A stretch of DNA of 64,000 nt from assembly GCF_014196535.1 (NCBI RefSeq), contig NZ_JACIDU010000001.1, positions 310,001 to 374,000 of the forward strand, in the 5' to 3' direction. Every line of letters starts with the position of its first letter. Within the stretch, counting starts at the first letter, position 1. The notes beneath the pieces were generated by a model that searched no databases, had not been told where the DNA came from, and worked only from the letters and a program-made list of their open reading frames with translations. The DNA is from Allorhizobium borbori (GTDB lineage: Bacteria > Pseudomonadota > Alphaproteobacteria > Rhizobiales > Rhizobiaceae). Positions 1 through 8,886 of the stretch are shown piece after piece. The position numbers and the translations under genes are program-made.

Positions 1-2
1 AT

Positions 3-485
3 CTTTCCGTCTTTCCGCATCTCGAGCGGATCGAAGGCCGCGTCTCCGCCGAACAGGTGTTGTGCGGCCGCGGGCTCGTAAACCTCTACCGGGCCGTCTG
101 CGTGGCCGATGGCGTCAAGCCGACCTTTGGCGACCCGGCCGACATCACCACTGCCGGTCTTTCCGGCAGCGATTCTGTCGCTGTCGAGACGCTTTCGCTC
201 TTTGCCACCTATCTTGGCCGCGTGGCCGGTGATCTGGCGCTGACCTTCATGGCGCGCGGCGGCGTCTATCTCGCCGGCGGCATTTCGCAGAAGATCCTGC
301 CGGCTTTGCAGAAGCCGGAGTTCCGCGCTGCCTTCGAGGACAAGGCACCGCATTCGGCCCTGCTGCGCTCCACCCCGACCTACGTGGTGACGCATCCGAT
401 GGCCGCGCTGGCGGGGCTTGCCGCCTATGCCCGCACCCCCACCAATTTCGGTGTCGCGACCGAAGGCCGCCGCTGGCGCGGCTGA
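3..485 (+). CDS. glk: Glucokinase, C-terminal part (5' end outside window)
   Basis: This is the last 160 residues of a ROK-unrelated bacterial glucokinase (Glk family), which phosphorylates glucose with ATP in the cytoplasm. The frame is open from the first bases of the window and reads [17 protein letters not shown], followed by [13 protein letters not shown], a segment typical of Glk. Further on come the [21 protein letters not shown] helix and [15 protein letters not shown], the conserved glycine-rich C-terminal ATP-binding region. The C-terminus carries [13 protein letters not shown], also usual in Glk. The GTG at 57 is an internal valine and not the start. The gene ends 200 bp before the exporter gene on the same strand. 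The family call is firm; nothing can be said about the missing N-terminus. Confidence 0.87.
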   Translation, partial: LSVFPHLERIEGRVSAEQVLCGRGLVNLYRAVCVADGVKPTFGDPADITTAGLSGSDSVAVETLSLFATYLGRVAGDLALTFMARGGVYLAGGISQKILPALQKPEFRAAFEDKAPHSALLRSTPTYVVTHPMAALAGLAAYARTPTNFGVATEGRRWRG

Positions 486-531
486 GCTTCGGCCGCGCGA
501 AACCCTATGGCCAAACGGCTTCCCAGCCTCT

Positions 532-574
532 ATAGAGCTTTTCCGTTCCAAAGACTGCGACGGAAAAGCTCTAT
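532..574. repeat. Intergenic inverted repeat (15-bp perfect arms)
   Basis: The arms ATAGAGCTTTTCCGT (532-546) and ACGGAAAAGCTCTAT (560-574) are perfect reverse complements with a 13-base loop. No T-run follows, so it does not look like a plain terminator, though as RNA it would form a strong hairpin behind glk. It directly precedes another dispersed-type element at 581-635. Confidence 0.7.
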
Positions 575-580
575 CTGTTT

Positions 581-635
581 GTTCAGACGCGATTCCGGAC
601 GCAAAACCGCTACGCACTTTTGCTGAAATTGCTCT
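581..635. repeat. Rhizobial dispersed intergenic element
   Basis: The stretch containing GATTCCGGACGCAAAACCG, then CTACGCACTTTTGCTGAAAT, resembles the short mosaic element found many times between genes in Rhizobium and Agrobacterium chromosomes. That identification is from memory of such genomes. The exact borders are not defined by this single copy. With the 532-574 palindrome it fills most of the glk to exporter gap. Confidence 0.55.
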
Positions 636-681
636 GGACGCGGCGGCAAAGCATCTGAACCCACAGGAAGGTTTCGCGCCC

Positions 682-2466
682 TTGACCGAAGCGGATAAGC
701 CGAAGCGTGCCATCGACAGCCAGGGCGTGCGTGACGTTCTCAAGCGTGTCATCGCCGAGAACGGGCGTGAGCATCTCAAGTCCTACATCCTTGCCATCAT
801 CTGCCTCGGCATTGTCGCGGGCACCACGGCCTTTACGGCCTGGATCATGGAATCGGTCATCAACGAGGCCTTCGGGCGCTCGGATTCCGGCATGATCTGG
901 ATCATCTGTGTCGTGATCTTCCTGACCTTCGTGGCGCGCGGCTTCGCGACCTACTGGCAGGCGGTTCTGCTGCTGAAGATCGGCAACAACATCGTCGCCA
1001 AATACCAGCGCCGCATCTACGAACACCTCATGAAACTCTCGGTCGGCTTTTACAGCGAATCGCGATCGGCACAGCTCGCCGCACAGATCAGCCAGAATAT
1101 TTCCGGCATTCGCGACGTGCTGAACATGACGGTGACCTCCATCGCCCGCGACTTCCTGACCCTGATTGCCCTCATCGGCGTGATGCTGTCCAAAGACTGG
1201 GTGCTGACGCTGATCGTCTTCGTCGTGGCGCCGCCGCTGATGCTCGGCCTGCGTTATGTTTCCAAGCGCCTGCGCGCAGCGACCCGCCAGTCGGTGGAAA
1301 TCAACAGCCGCGTCCTCGGCGCCATGCAGGAAAGCGTGCAAGGCATTGCCGTGGTGAAGGCCTTCACCATGGAAGACCAGTTGAACAGCAAGGTGCGGGT
1401 GCTGATCGACGACGCCGAGATGCGCGCCAACAAGATCGCCCGTCTGGCCGAACGCACGGCACCGATGACGGAAACCTTCGCCGGCCTGGCAATTTCCTGC
1501 GTGCTCGCCTACACCGCCTATATGTCGCTCTATCAGGGTGCCCTGCCCGGCGCCTTCGTGTCGTTCGTCACAGCTCTTCTGATGGCCTATGATCCAGCCC
1601 GCCGCCTTGCCCGCCTTCAGGTGCGCGTCGAGGCCGCCGTGACCAACGCCCGCATGCTCTACGAGATCCTCGACATCGAACCGCATCAGCGCGATGTCGA
1701 TGGCGCGAAATCCCTCGTGACGGATAATGCCCGCATCGAATTTCGCGACGTGACCTTCTCCTACGGCAACGGCAAACCTGTGCTCGACCGTGTGTCCTTC
1801 GTGGCCGAGGGTGGCAAGACGACGGCGCTGGTCGGCCCTTCCGGCGCCGGCAAGTCTACGATCATCAATCTCATTCCGCGTTTCTACGACCCGGAAGGCG
1901 GCTCGATCCTGATCGACGGGCAGGACATCGCAATGGTGACGAAATCGTCGCTTCGCGAACACCTCGCCTATGTCTCGCAGCAACCTTACCTGTTCGAAGG
2001 CACGATCCGTGACAACATCCGCTATGGTCGGCCCGATGCGACGGATGTGCAAGTGGAGGAAGCTGCGCGGCTGGCCTATGCCCACGACTTCATCCTGGCG
2101 CAGCCGATGGGTTACGACACGCCCGTTGGGGAAAATGGCGTGACACTGTCGGGCGGCCAGCGCCAGCGGCTTTCGATTGCCCGCGCTCTGGTTCGCAACG
2201 CACCGATCCTGCTTCTCGATGAGGCAACGTCTGCGCTCGATACGGAATCGGAAGCCTTCGTGCAGAAGGCGCTCGACACTGCCATGGCCGGCCGCACGGT
2301 GATCGTGATTGCACATCGCCTGTCCACCGTCGTCAACGCCGACAAGATCGTGGTGATGCACGAAGGCAAGGTGGCGGAAGAAGGCACGCATGAATCGCTG
2401 AGCGCCCGTGAAAACGGGCTTTACGCGCGCCTCAACAACCTGCAAACAGTGCGAACGGATATTTGA
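682..2466 (+). CDS. ABC exporter, fused membrane and ATPase domains (MsbA-like)
   Basis: A 594-residue half-transporter of the type that works as a homodimer in the inner membrane to export a lipid, glycan or drug. The N-terminal half holds about six membrane segments (first near [20 protein letters not shown], later [20 protein letters not shown]). The C-terminal ATPase domain shows Walker [10 protein letters not shown] near residue 385, signature LSGGQRQR near 488, Walker [13 protein letters not shown] near 508 and the H-loop AHRLSTV. The frame stays open upstream to 418, but that part overlaps glk and reads like shadow sequence. I chose TTG 682 because AGGAAGG lies about 10 bases upstream and the protein then begins [14 protein letters not shown]. 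An N-terminal hydrophilic leader of about 25 residues precedes the first helix. The substrate cannot be told from sequence. Confidence 0.85.
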   Translation: MTEADKPKRAIDSQGVRDVLKRVIAENGREHLKSYILAIICLGIVAGTTAFTAWIMESVINEAFGRSDSGMIWIICVVIFLTFVARGFATYWQAVLLLKIGNNIVAKYQRRIYEHLMKLSVGFYSESRSAQLAAQISQNISGIRDVLNMTVTSIARDFLTLIALIGVMLSKDWVLTLIVFVVAPPLMLGLRYVSKRLRAATRQSVEINSRVLGAMQESVQGIAVVKAFTMEDQLNSKVRVLIDDAEMRANKIARLAERTAPMTETFAGLAISCVLAYTAYMSLYQGALPGAFVSFVTALLMAYDPARRLARLQVRVEAAVTNARMLYEILDIEPHQRDVDGAKSLVTDNARIEFRDVTFSYGNGKPVLDRVSFVAEGGKTTALVGPSGAGKSTIINLIPRFYDPEGGSILIDGQDIAMVTKSSLREHLAYVSQQPYLFEGTIRDNIRYGRPDATDVQVEEAARLAYAHDFILAQPMGYDTPVGENGVTLSGGQRQRLSIARALVRNAPILLLDEATSALDTESEAFVQKALDTAMAGRTVIVIAHRLSTVVNADKIVVMHEGKVAEEGTHESLSARENGLYARLNNLQTVRTDI

Positions 2467-2476
2467 CGGAAGCGAC

Positions 2477-3301
2477 ATGACGAAGACCGGCATGAAACTG
2501 GTGGTGACGGGTGCGGGCGGGCGCATGGGCCAGACGCTCATTCGCATCATAGCAGCGATGGAAGGCGTGACACTGCATGCCGCGATCGCGCGTGCGGGTT
2601 CATCGCTCATCGGCCGTGATGCCGGCGAATTCGCCGGCGTGGGGCATCTCGGTGTTCCCGTGACCTCCGATCCGCTGGCCGCCTTCGTCCATGCTGATGG
2701 CGTTGTCGACTTCACCACGCCAGCCACCAGCGTCGAGTATGCCGCGCTTGCCGCCCAAGCGCGCATCGTCCACGTCATCGGCACGACCGGCTGCTCTTCG
2801 GCCGACGAGGAAAAGATCCGCGCCGCCGCCCGCCATGCCCGCATCGTCAAATCCGGCAATATGAGCCTTGGCGTGAACCTTCTGGCCGAGCTGGTGCGAC
2901 AAGCCGCCCGCTCGCTCGATGCCGCCGACTGGGATATTGAAGTCCTTGAAATGCACCACAAACACAAGGTCGATGCCCCCTCCGGCACGGCGCTGCTGCT
3001 TGGGCAGGCGGCTGCGGACGGCCGCGGCGTCGATCTTCAGGAAACCTCGGTGCGCGTGCGCGACGGCCACACCGGCCCGCGCAATGCCGGCGATATCGGC
3101 TTTGCGACACTGCGTGGCGGCTCCGTCATCGGCGAGCATTCCGTGCTGCTTGCCGGCGAAGGCGAGATCGTCACGCTGTCGCACAGCGCCGGCGACCGCA
3201 CCATCTTTGCCCGTGGCGCGGTGAAGGCCGCACTCTGGGCCTTCGGGCAGAAGCCCGGCTTCTACTCCATGTCCGATGTTCTCGGACTGTCGAAATCCTG
3301 A
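2477..3301 (+). CDS. dapB: 4-hydroxy-tetrahydrodipicolinate reductase
   Basis: DapB reduces 4-hydroxy-tetrahydrodipicolinate with NAD(P)H in the diaminopimelate/lysine pathway. The 274-residue protein has the N-terminal nucleotide-binding loop [13 protein letters not shown], the middle IGTTGCS segment and the hallmark [13 protein letters not shown], which carries the catalytic histidine and lysine. The length matches the family. The frame is open upstream from 2408, but ATG 2477, ten bases after the exporter's stop and preceded by GACGGAAGC, gives the standard N-terminus [12 protein letters not shown]. It probably shares transcription with the exporter upstream and gpmA 35 bp downstream. Confidence 0.96.
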   Translation: MTKTGMKLVVTGAGGRMGQTLIRIIAAMEGVTLHAAIARAGSSLIGRDAGEFAGVGHLGVPVTSDPLAAFVHADGVVDFTTPATSVEYAALAAQARIVHVIGTTGCSSADEEKIRAAARHARIVKSGNMSLGVNLLAELVRQAARSLDAADWDIEVLEMHHKHKVDAPSGTALLLGQAAADGRGVDLQETSVRVRDGHTGPRNAGDIGFATLRGGSVIGEHSVLLAGEGEIVTLSHSAGDRTIFARGAVKAALWAFGQKPGFYSMSDVLGLSKS

Positions 3302-3336
3302 TTGCCTTTCCACCATCCCAAGCGGAGGATCATGTC

Positions 3337-3972
3337 ATGAGCGGTACCCTCGTCCTCGTTCGCCACGGCCAGAGCGAATGGAACCTGAAAAACCTTTTCA
3401 CCGGCTGGCGCGACCCGGACCTGACCGCGCTCGGCGTGGAAGAAGCCAATGCCGGCGGCAAGGCACTGGCCGAATACGGCATCAAGTTCGACATCGCCTT
3501 CACCTCGGCGCTGACTCGCGCCCAGAAGACGCTCGGCATCATTCTGGAAAATGTCGGCCAGACCGGCCTTGAAACGATCAAGGACGAGGCGCTGAACGAG
3601 CGCGACTATGGCGATCTTTCCGGCCTGAACAAGGACGATGCCCGCGCCAAGTGGGGCGAGGAACAGGTCCACATCTGGCGCCGCTCCTACGACGTTCCGC
3701 CTCCGGGCGGCGAAAGCCTGCGCGACACCGGTGCGCGCGTCTGGCCCTATTACCTCACGGAAATCCTGCCGCGCGTCCTGTCGGGCCAGAACGTTCTGGT
3801 CGCCGCCCATGGCAATTCGTTGCGCGCCCTTGTCATGGTGCTCGACCGCCTGTCCAAGGAAGAGATCCTCAAGCTCAACCTCGCGACCGGTGTGCCGATG
3901 GTCTACAAGCTCAAGGCCGATTCGACCGTCGCATCGAAGGACGTTCTCGGCGACATGTCCGGCGCGCATTAA
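3337..3972 (+). CDS. gpmA: 2,3-bisphosphoglycerate-dependent phosphoglycerate mutase
   Basis: This enzyme interconverts 3- and 2-phosphoglycerate in glycolysis and gluconeogenesis. The 211-residue protein opens with [13 protein letters not shown], containing the histidine that becomes phosphorylated, followed by [21 protein letters not shown] and the second catalytic histidine in [10 protein letters not shown]. It is shorter than the enterobacterial enzyme (about 250 residues), as is usual for alphaproteobacterial GpmA, which lacks some surface insertions. AGCGGAGGA precedes ATG 3337 at good spacing. A strong hairpin follows at 3998-4033. Confidence 0.95.
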   Translation: MSGTLVLVRHGQSEWNLKNLFTGWRDPDLTALGVEEANAGGKALAEYGIKFDIAFTSALTRAQKTLGIILENVGQTGLETIKDEALNERDYGDLSGLNKDDARAKWGEEQVHIWRRSYDVPPPGGESLRDTGARVWPYYLTEILPRVLSGQNVLVAAHGNSLRALVMVLDRLSKEEILKLNLATGVPMVYKLKADSTVASKDVLGDMSGAH

Positions 3973-3997
3973 GCGCTGGCGGCCGATAAATCCATTG

Positions 3998-4033
3998 AAA
4001 CCGCCCGCCGGACCAGTATCCGGCGGGCGGTTT
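3998..4033. terminator. Bidirectional hairpin terminator between gpmA and phnF
   Basis: The 15-base arms AAACCGCCCGCCGGA (3998-4012) and TCCGGCGGGCGGTTT (4019-4033) are perfect complements around a six-base loop. The A and T ends of the stem allow it to act in both directions, which fits its place between two convergent genes. Confidence 0.8.
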
Positions 4034-4047
4034 ACGTTTGAGCCGCA

Positions 4048-4785
4048 TCACACTTCGACAGTGAACTGCACCCTGTCCGCCGGGAAGCGGCTGACGGCAA
4101 ACTGGATCGGCATGCCCTCCGGATCGGCATTCACCGCCTGTGTGACCAGCACGATGGCACCGGGCGCAAGGCCAAGATCGGCGAGATCGCCGGGTTCGGC
4201 ATGAACAGCGCTGATTTCCGTCTTCACCCGCACATAGTCCTCGACCCCGAAAGCCCGAAGCGCTGCGGTTACTGAACCGGACTTGGCGAATGCATCGGCC
4301 AGACCGTGAAAGCGAGGCAGCGGAAACCATGCTGTCGAGCGCGACATGCCCCGCTTGTCGGCGCTGCGCAGGGTTTCGATGCGCAGAACCGGTGCATGCG
4401 GCGCAAGGTGAAGCGCTGTGGACACCGCTGCACTGGCGGGTTCTTCCGCGTGATCCAGCAGCGCCCCGGATAGCGCGCGGGCCTGCTCACCCACCCCTTC
4501 CGTAAAGCGGGTGCGCCGGGAAATCGGCAGACTCAGCCGCTCGCGGCGCAGGATCAGCGTTCCGATCCCCTGCACCGGACGCAGCATGCCTTCCTGCGTC
4601 AGCGCCGAAAGGGCGGCGCGGACAGTGTGGCGGTTCACCCCGAAATCGGCGGCCAGCACCGTTTCCGGCGGCACCATGCCGGTTTCGTCGTAGCTGCCAT
4701 CGGCAATGGCCGCCCGGATTCGGTCAGCAATCTGCCGCCACAGGGCCACACCGCTTTGTCGTCTCACCAGTCCGCCGTCGTTCAT
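4048..4785 (-). CDS. phnF: GntR/HutC-family repressor of phosphonate genes
   Basis: PhnF is the GntR-type regulator that sits beside C-P lyase operons and represses them. The 245-residue protein has an N-terminal winged helix (ALWRQIADRIRAAIADGSY, then PPETVLAADFGVNRHTVRAALSAL, the recognition helix) and a C-terminal UTRA ligand-binding domain from about residue 90 (RETLRSADKRGMSRSTAWF region to FAVSRFPADRVQFTVE). It is transcribed away from phnG, and the 85-bp gap between them holds two perfect palindromes that are likely its operators. The assignment rests on the domain pattern and on its position at the head of the phn cluster. Confidence 0.9.
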   Translation of the reverse strand: MNDGGLVRRQSGVALWRQIADRIRAAIADGSYDETGMVPPETVLAADFGVNRHTVRAALSALTQEGMLRPVQGIGTLILRRERLSLPISRRTRFTEGVGEQARALSGALLDHAEEPASAAVSTALHLAPHAPVLRIETLRSADKRGMSRSTAWFPLPRFHGLADAFAKSGSVTAALRAFGVEDYVRVKTEISAVHAEPGDLADLGLAPGAIVLVTQAVNADPEGMPIQFAVSRFPADRVQFTVEV

Positions 4786-4818
4786 CCGTCACACGCTTGT
4801 CATGGGTTCGGAATAGAT

Positions 4819-4855
4819 ATACATCTTAATGTATGGTTGTCTACATAAATAGACA
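4819..4855. promoter_or_regulatory. Putative PhnF operator pair in the phnF-phnG promoter
   Basis: Two perfect palindromes lie side by side: ATACAT-N4-ATGTAT (4819-4834) and TGTCTA-N6-TAGACA (4838-4855). Both are AT-rich in a GC-rich region and lie between divergent start codons at 4785 and 4871, so a protein bound here could control both directions. GntR/HutC regulators commonly bind such sites; assignment to PhnF is inference from position. Confidence 0.6.
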
Positions 4856-4870
4856 TTTGAGGTGCAGAGG

Positions 4871-5338
4871 ATGGCCGAAACGGCAACACCAACCCCGGAA
4901 ACGCTGCGCGCCAAACGCGCTTCCGACCTGATCGCCCGCGCCACGCGGGCGGAACTGGCAACGCTGATCGACACGCTGGGCGGACCTTTCGAAGCCAGGC
5001 CGCTGCGCGGGCCTGAAACCGGACTGGTCATGGTGCGCGGGCGTATCGGCGGCGGCGGCGCCCCCTTCAATCTGGGCGAAGTCACGGTCAGCCGCGCTTC
5101 TGTGCGCCTTGCCTCCGGCACGGTCGGCCATGCGCAGACGCTCGGCACCGACCGCCAAAAAGCAAGGCTCGGCGCCATCATTCATGCGCTGTGGCAGGAG
5201 GCGGCCACACGCGACAGCATCGAGACCCGCCTGCTGACGCCAGTGGAACAGCGCATAGCGGAGGCCCGGGGCCATGCGCGCGCGCAGACCGCCGCCACGC
5301 GTGTCGATTTCTTCACCATGGTACGAGGAGAGGACTGA
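4871..5338 (+). CDS. phnG: C-P lyase core complex subunit PhnG
   Basis: PhnG is part of the PhnGHIJ core complex and supports PhnI in attaching the phosphonate to the ribose of ATP with loss of adenine. The 155-residue protein has the family's features: N-terminal RASDLIARATRAEL, central GPETGLVMVRGRIGGGGAPFNLGEVTVSRASVRL and C-terminal TRVDFFTMVRGED. ATG 4871 has GAGGTG seven bases upstream; an in-frame GTG at 4862 is the alternative. The stop codon shares one base with the phnH start (TGATG), so the two are translationally coupled. It is the first gene of the phnGHIJKL operon. Confidence 0.93.
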   Translation: MAETATPTPETLRAKRASDLIARATRAELATLIDTLGGPFEARPLRGPETGLVMVRGRIGGGGAPFNLGEVTVSRASVRLASGTVGHAQTLGTDRQKARLGAIIHALWQEAATRDSIETRLLTPVEQRIAEARGHARAQTAATRVDFFTMVRGED

Positions 5339-5946
5339 TGGGCCTTGAATCCGATTCGCTTTCCGGCGGCTTTCACGATCCGGTCTTTCAGGGTCAGGCC
5401 GTGTTCCGCCTCGTCATGGACGCCATGGCACGCCCCGGCACGCTGCAAACGGTGACGGACGATACCGGCGCTCCTTCCCCCCTCGGGATCGCGGCCGGCG
5501 CCATCGCGCTCACCCTTCTCGATCACGATACGCCGGTCTGGCTTTCAGTGCGGTTGCAGAAATCGGCCCTACCAGGCTGGCTCTCCTTCCACACCGGCGC
5601 GCCGCCTGCCCCGGAAAAGGCAGAGGCCCGCTTCGCCTTCATCGAGGCCGGCGCGCCCCTTCCTTCCTTCGGCCTGTTTTCGGCCGGCACGCAGGAGTAT
5701 CCGGACCGTTCGGTAACGCTGATCATCGAGATTGCCAGCTTCGAGGGCACCACGCCGCTGAAGCTGACCGGCCCCGGCATCGCCGGCGGGCGGATCGTTC
5801 ACCCGTCAGGATTGCCCGATGGCTTCCTGCGGCAATGGGCGGAAAACCATGTGCTGTTTCCGCGCGGTGTGGATGTGGTGCTGACGGCGGGTGACCGCTT
5901 CCTCTGTCTGCCGCGCACGACGCGGATTTCCGCAGGAGCGTTGTGA
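5338..5946 (+). CDS. phnH: C-P lyase core complex subunit PhnH
   Basis: PhnH is a PLP-transferase-fold protein without PLP that belongs to the PhnGHIJ core complex. The 202-residue product begins SLSGGFHDPVFQGQAVFRLVMDAMARPGT, a sequence stretch typical of PhnH (FRxxMxAMARPG pattern), and ends in VDVVLTAGDRFLCLPRTTRI, also characteristic. The start ATG overlaps the phnG stop by one base. The frame continues open upstream inside phnG, but that part is a shadow of phnG. Its exact catalytic role is not settled in the family. Confidence 0.92.
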   Translation: MGLESDSLSGGFHDPVFQGQAVFRLVMDAMARPGTLQTVTDDTGAPSPLGIAAGAIALTLLDHDTPVWLSVRLQKSALPGWLSFHTGAPPAPEKAEARFAFIEAGAPLPSFGLFSAGTQEYPDRSVTLIIEIASFEGTTPLKLTGPGIAGGRIVHPSGLPDGFLRQWAENHVLFPRGVDVVLTAGDRFLCLPRTTRISAGAL

Positions 5947-5947
5947 G

Positions 5948-7060
5948 ATGTATGTAGCCGTCAAGGGCGGGGAAACCGCCATCGCCAACGCGCACCGCCT
6001 GCTCGCCGACCGGCGGCGGGGAGATCGCTCGCTTCCGGCCGTTTCCAGTGAACAGGTTATCGAGCAACTGGCGCTTGCCGTCGACCGCGTCATGGCCGAA
6101 GCCTCGCTTTACGATCGCGATCTCGCGGCCCTTGCCTTCCGGCAGGCGCGCGGCGACATGATCGAGGCCATTTTCCTGCTGCGCGCCTACCGCACCACCC
6201 TGCCACGCTTCGGCGTGTCGAGCCCCATCGATACCGGCGCGATGCTGATCGAACGGCGTGTGTCTGCCACATACAAGGACCTGCCGGGCGGCCAGCTTCT
6301 CGGTCCCACCTTCGATTACACCCACCGCCTGCTCGACCCCACGCTGCTGGAAGACGGTCCGGTGGAGGAAGGCGCCGAACGCACGGAAACGCCCGAAGCC
6401 GTGATGCGCGTGTCCGAAATTCTTGCCCAGGAAGGTTTGATCGAGGGTGACGGCACGCTGGGCGAAGATGAGGGCGGCGGCGACCTGACGCGCGAGCCGA
6501 TGGAGTTTCCCATGAGCCGCGACCTGCGCCTGCAGGCCCTGGCGCGCGGCGACGAAGGTTTCCTGCTGGCGCTCGGTTATTCCACCCAGCGCGGCTACGG
6601 CCGCACCCACCCCTTCACCGGCGAAATCCGCATCGGTGAGGTCGAGATCGAGATCGATGCACCGGAACTGGGCTATGCCGTTTCGCTTGGCGAAATCCGC
6701 GTGACGGAATGCCAGATGGTCAACCAGTTCAAAGGCTCGGCCAAGGTGCCGCCGCAGTTCACCCGCGGCTATGGCCTCGTCTTCGGCCAGAGCGAGCGCA
6801 AAGCCATGTCCATGTCGCTGGTCGACCGGGCGCTTCGGGCCCGTGAGTTCGGCGAGGATATTGTCGCCCCGGCGCAGGATGAGGAATTCGTTCTCTCCCA
6901 CTGCGACAACGTGCAGGCGACGGGCTTCGTGGAACATCTGAAGCTGCCGCATTACGTGGATTTCCAGGCCGAACTCGGCCTTGTGCGGCGAATGCGGGCG
7001 GAGTTCGAAGCCGCCCGCACCGCATCCGAATCATCAGACAGGAAGGAGGCCGCGGAATGA
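5948..7060 (+). CDS. phnI: C-P lyase subunit PhnI (nucleosidase)
   Basis: PhnI is the nucleosidase of the pathway; with PhnG, H and L it displaces adenine from MgATP to form alkylphosphonate ribose triphosphate. The 370-residue protein starts MYVAVKGGETAIANAH, the family's usual N-terminus, and contains EASLYDRDLAALAFRQARGD, SRDLRLQALARGDEGFLLAL and the downstream LDxAxRAREFGEDIVAPAQD-like segment. Its start lies two bases after the phnH stop, and its end overlaps phnJ by four bases (ATGA). Length and motifs match the family throughout. Confidence 0.94.
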   Translation: MYVAVKGGETAIANAHRLLADRRRGDRSLPAVSSEQVIEQLALAVDRVMAEASLYDRDLAALAFRQARGDMIEAIFLLRAYRTTLPRFGVSSPIDTGAMLIERRVSATYKDLPGGQLLGPTFDYTHRLLDPTLLEDGPVEEGAERTETPEAVMRVSEILAQEGLIEGDGTLGEDEGGGDLTREPMEFPMSRDLRLQALARGDEGFLLALGYSTQRGYGRTHPFTGEIRIGEVEIEIDAPELGYAVSLGEIRVTECQMVNQFKGSAKVPPQFTRGYGLVFGQSERKAMSMSLVDRALRAREFGEDIVAPAQDEEFVLSHCDNVQATGFVEHLKLPHYVDFQAELGLVRRMRAEFEAARTASESSDRKEAAE

Positions 7061-7932
7061 GCGATCTGGCAGCCTACAACTTCGCCTATCTGGACGAGCA
7101 GACCAAGCGGATGATCCGCCGTGCCATCCTCAAGGCCATCGCCATTCCCGGCTATCAGGTGCCCTTCGCCTCGCGCGAAATGCCCATGCCCTATGGCTGG
7201 GGAACGGGTGGCGTGCAGGTGACGGCGGCGATCATCGGCCCCGCCGACGTGCTGAAGGTCATCGATCAGGGCGCCGACGACACGACCAACGCCGTTTCCA
7301 TCCGCGCCTTCTTCGCCAAGGTGGCGAATGTGGCGGTGACCACCCATACCGACGAGGCGACGATCATCCAGACGCGCCACCGCATTCCGGAAAAGGTGCT
7401 GAAGGAAGGACAGGTGCTCGTCTATCAGGTGCCGATCCCCGAGCCACTGCGCTATCTCGAGCCGCGTGAAACCGAAACGCGCACCATGCATGCGCTGTCC
7501 GAGTATGGCCTGATGCATGTGAAACTTTACGAGGACATCGCCATCAACGGCCATATCGCCACCACCTACGCCTATCCGGTAAAGGTGGCGGGGCGCTACG
7601 TCATGGACCCGTCGCCCATTCCGAAATTCGACAATCCGAAGATGCATATGTCGGAAGCACTCCAGCTTTTCGGTGCGGGCCGCGAGAAGCGCATCTATGC
7701 CGTGCCGCCTTTCACAGAGGTCGTCAGTCTCGATTTCGAGGATCACCCTTTCGAGGTACAGACCTTCGACAAGCCCTGCGCGCTCTGCGGTGCGGAGAAC
7801 GTCTATCTCGACGAGGTGATCCTCGATGACCGCGGCGGACGCATGTTCGTCTGCTCCGACACCGACCATTGCGAGGAGCGCCGCGCCTGCGGCTGTGTCG
7901 GCGAACTCGGCGTGAAGGAGGCAGCGGAATGA
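7057..7932 (+). CDS. phnJ: Carbon-phosphorus lyase PhnJ (radical SAM)
   Basis: PhnJ cleaves the C-P bond of 5-phosphoribosyl phosphonate, releasing alkane and a cyclic ribose phosphate, using a 4Fe-4S cluster and S-adenosylmethionine. The 291-residue protein carries the family cysteine set in the spacing CX2CX21CX5C at residues 241, 244, 266 and 272 (PCALCGAEN to VCSDTDHC). Three of these bind the cluster and the last is the catalytic thiyl cysteine in the known enzyme. A second cysteine pair lies in RRACGCVGE near the C-terminus. The start overlaps phnI by ATGA. An inverted repeat pair separates it from phnK. Confidence 0.96.
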   Translation: MSDLAAYNFAYLDEQTKRMIRRAILKAIAIPGYQVPFASREMPMPYGWGTGGVQVTAAIIGPADVLKVIDQGADDTTNAVSIRAFFAKVANVAVTTHTDEATIIQTRHRIPEKVLKEGQVLVYQVPIPEPLRYLEPRETETRTMHALSEYGLMHVKLYEDIAINGHIATTYAYPVKVAGRYVMDPSPIPKFDNPKMHMSEALQLFGAGREKRIYAVPPFTEVVSLDFEDHPFEVQTFDKPCALCGAENVYLDEVILDDRGGRMFVCSDTDHCEERRACGCVGELGVKEAAE

Positions 7933-7950
7933 CCGGCACCTTGCGAAAAG

Positions 7951-8070
7951 CCCCCCTCACCCCCCTGCCGGGACCTTCTCCCCGCTGGGGAGAAGAGGAT
8001 CAAGGTCACAACATCGCTTCCTTCGCCTTCTCCCCCGCGGGGAGAAGGTGGCGGCAGCCGGATGAGGGGG
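7951..8070. repeat. Head-to-head pair of rhizobial CTTCTCCCC repeats inside the phn operon
   Basis: Two hairpins stand side by side: CTTCTCCCC-GCT-GGGGAGAAG (7975-7995) and CCTTCTCCCC-CGC-GGGGAGAAGG (8026-8048). The outer flanks, beginning CCCCCTCAC near 7952 and ending GATGAGGGGG at 8070, are largely complementary too, so the 120-bp block is an inverted pair of one repeat unit. A related unit occurs at 17171-17193. Such units are common in rhizobial genomes. As RNA the block would fold into a long stem between phnJ and phnK. Confidence 0.75.
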
Positions 8071-8107
8071 CCGCCTGCGCAAAAGCCGATTTTCTGGAGT
8101 ACATCCG

Positions 8108-8884
8108 ATGACAGATACCCCTCTTTTCAAGGTCAGCGGCGTTTCGAAATTCTATGGCGCGCGTACCGGTTGCCGCGATGTGTCCTTCGAGCTTTTTCCG
8201 GGCGAAGTGCTGGCCATCGTCGGCGAAAGCGGCTCCGGCAAGACGACGCTGCTCAACTGCATCTCCACACGGCTTGCCCCCACCGCCGGTACCGTCGAAT
8301 ACCGCACGCGAGACGAAAACTGGCGCGACCTCTACCGCATGAGCGAGGCGGAACGGCGCATGCTGATGCGCACCGACTGGGGCTTCGTGCACCAGAACCC
8401 CGCCGACGGCCTGCGCATGACGGTTTCCGCCGGGGCAAATGCCGGCGAACGACTGATGGCGATTGGCCAGCGCCATTACGGGAACATCCGCACCACCGCC
8501 TCCGAATGGCTGGAGCGGGTGGAAATCGGTATTGACCGCATCGACGATCAACCCCGCGCCTTTTCCGGCGGCATGCGCCAGCGGCTGCAGATTGCCCGCA
8601 ACCTCATCACCAGCCCGCGCCTCGTCTTCATGGACGAACCGACCGGTGGCCTCGACGTCTCGGTGCAGGCCCGCCTGCTCGATCTCATCCGCTCGCTGGT
8701 CAACGATCTCGGTCTCGCCGTCATCATCGTCACCCATGATCTCGCCGTCGCCCGGCTTCTTTCCCACCGCATGATGGTGATGAAGGACGGCCGCGTCATC
8801 GAAAGCGGCCTGACCGACCGCGTGCTGGACGATCCGCGCGAACCCTATACGCAATTGCTCGTTTCCTCGATTTTGCAGGTGTGA
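8108..8884 (+). CDS. phnK: ABC-type ATPase PhnK of the C-P lyase complex
   Basis: PhnK resembles an ABC transporter ATPase but binds the PhnGHIJ core and is needed for phosphonate breakdown, not transport. The 258-residue protein has Walker A GESGSGKTT, signature FSGGMRQRLQIARNL, Walker B LVFMDEPTGGLD and the switch histidine in VIIVTHDLAVA. The segment RTDWGFVHQNPADGLRMTVSAGANAGERLM is characteristic of PhnK. TCTGGAGTAC precedes the ATG. It follows the 175-bp gap that holds an inverted repeat, so it may be expressed less than phnGHIJ. Confidence 0.94.
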   Translation: MTDTPLFKVSGVSKFYGARTGCRDVSFELFPGEVLAIVGESGSGKTTLLNCISTRLAPTAGTVEYRTRDENWRDLYRMSEAERRMLMRTDWGFVHQNPADGLRMTVSAGANAGERLMAIGQRHYGNIRTTASEWLERVEIGIDRIDDQPRAFSGGMRQRLQIARNLITSPRLVFMDEPTGGLDVSVQARLLDLIRSLVNDLGLAVIIVTHDLAVARLLSHRMMVMKDGRVIESGLTDRVLDDPREPYTQLLVSSILQV

Positions 8885-8886
8885 CA

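Noticed and set aside
610-2988. A 792-codon minus-strand frame antisense to the ABC exporter and dapB
   Set aside because: It crosses two conserved genes and their junction and has no recognisable domain.
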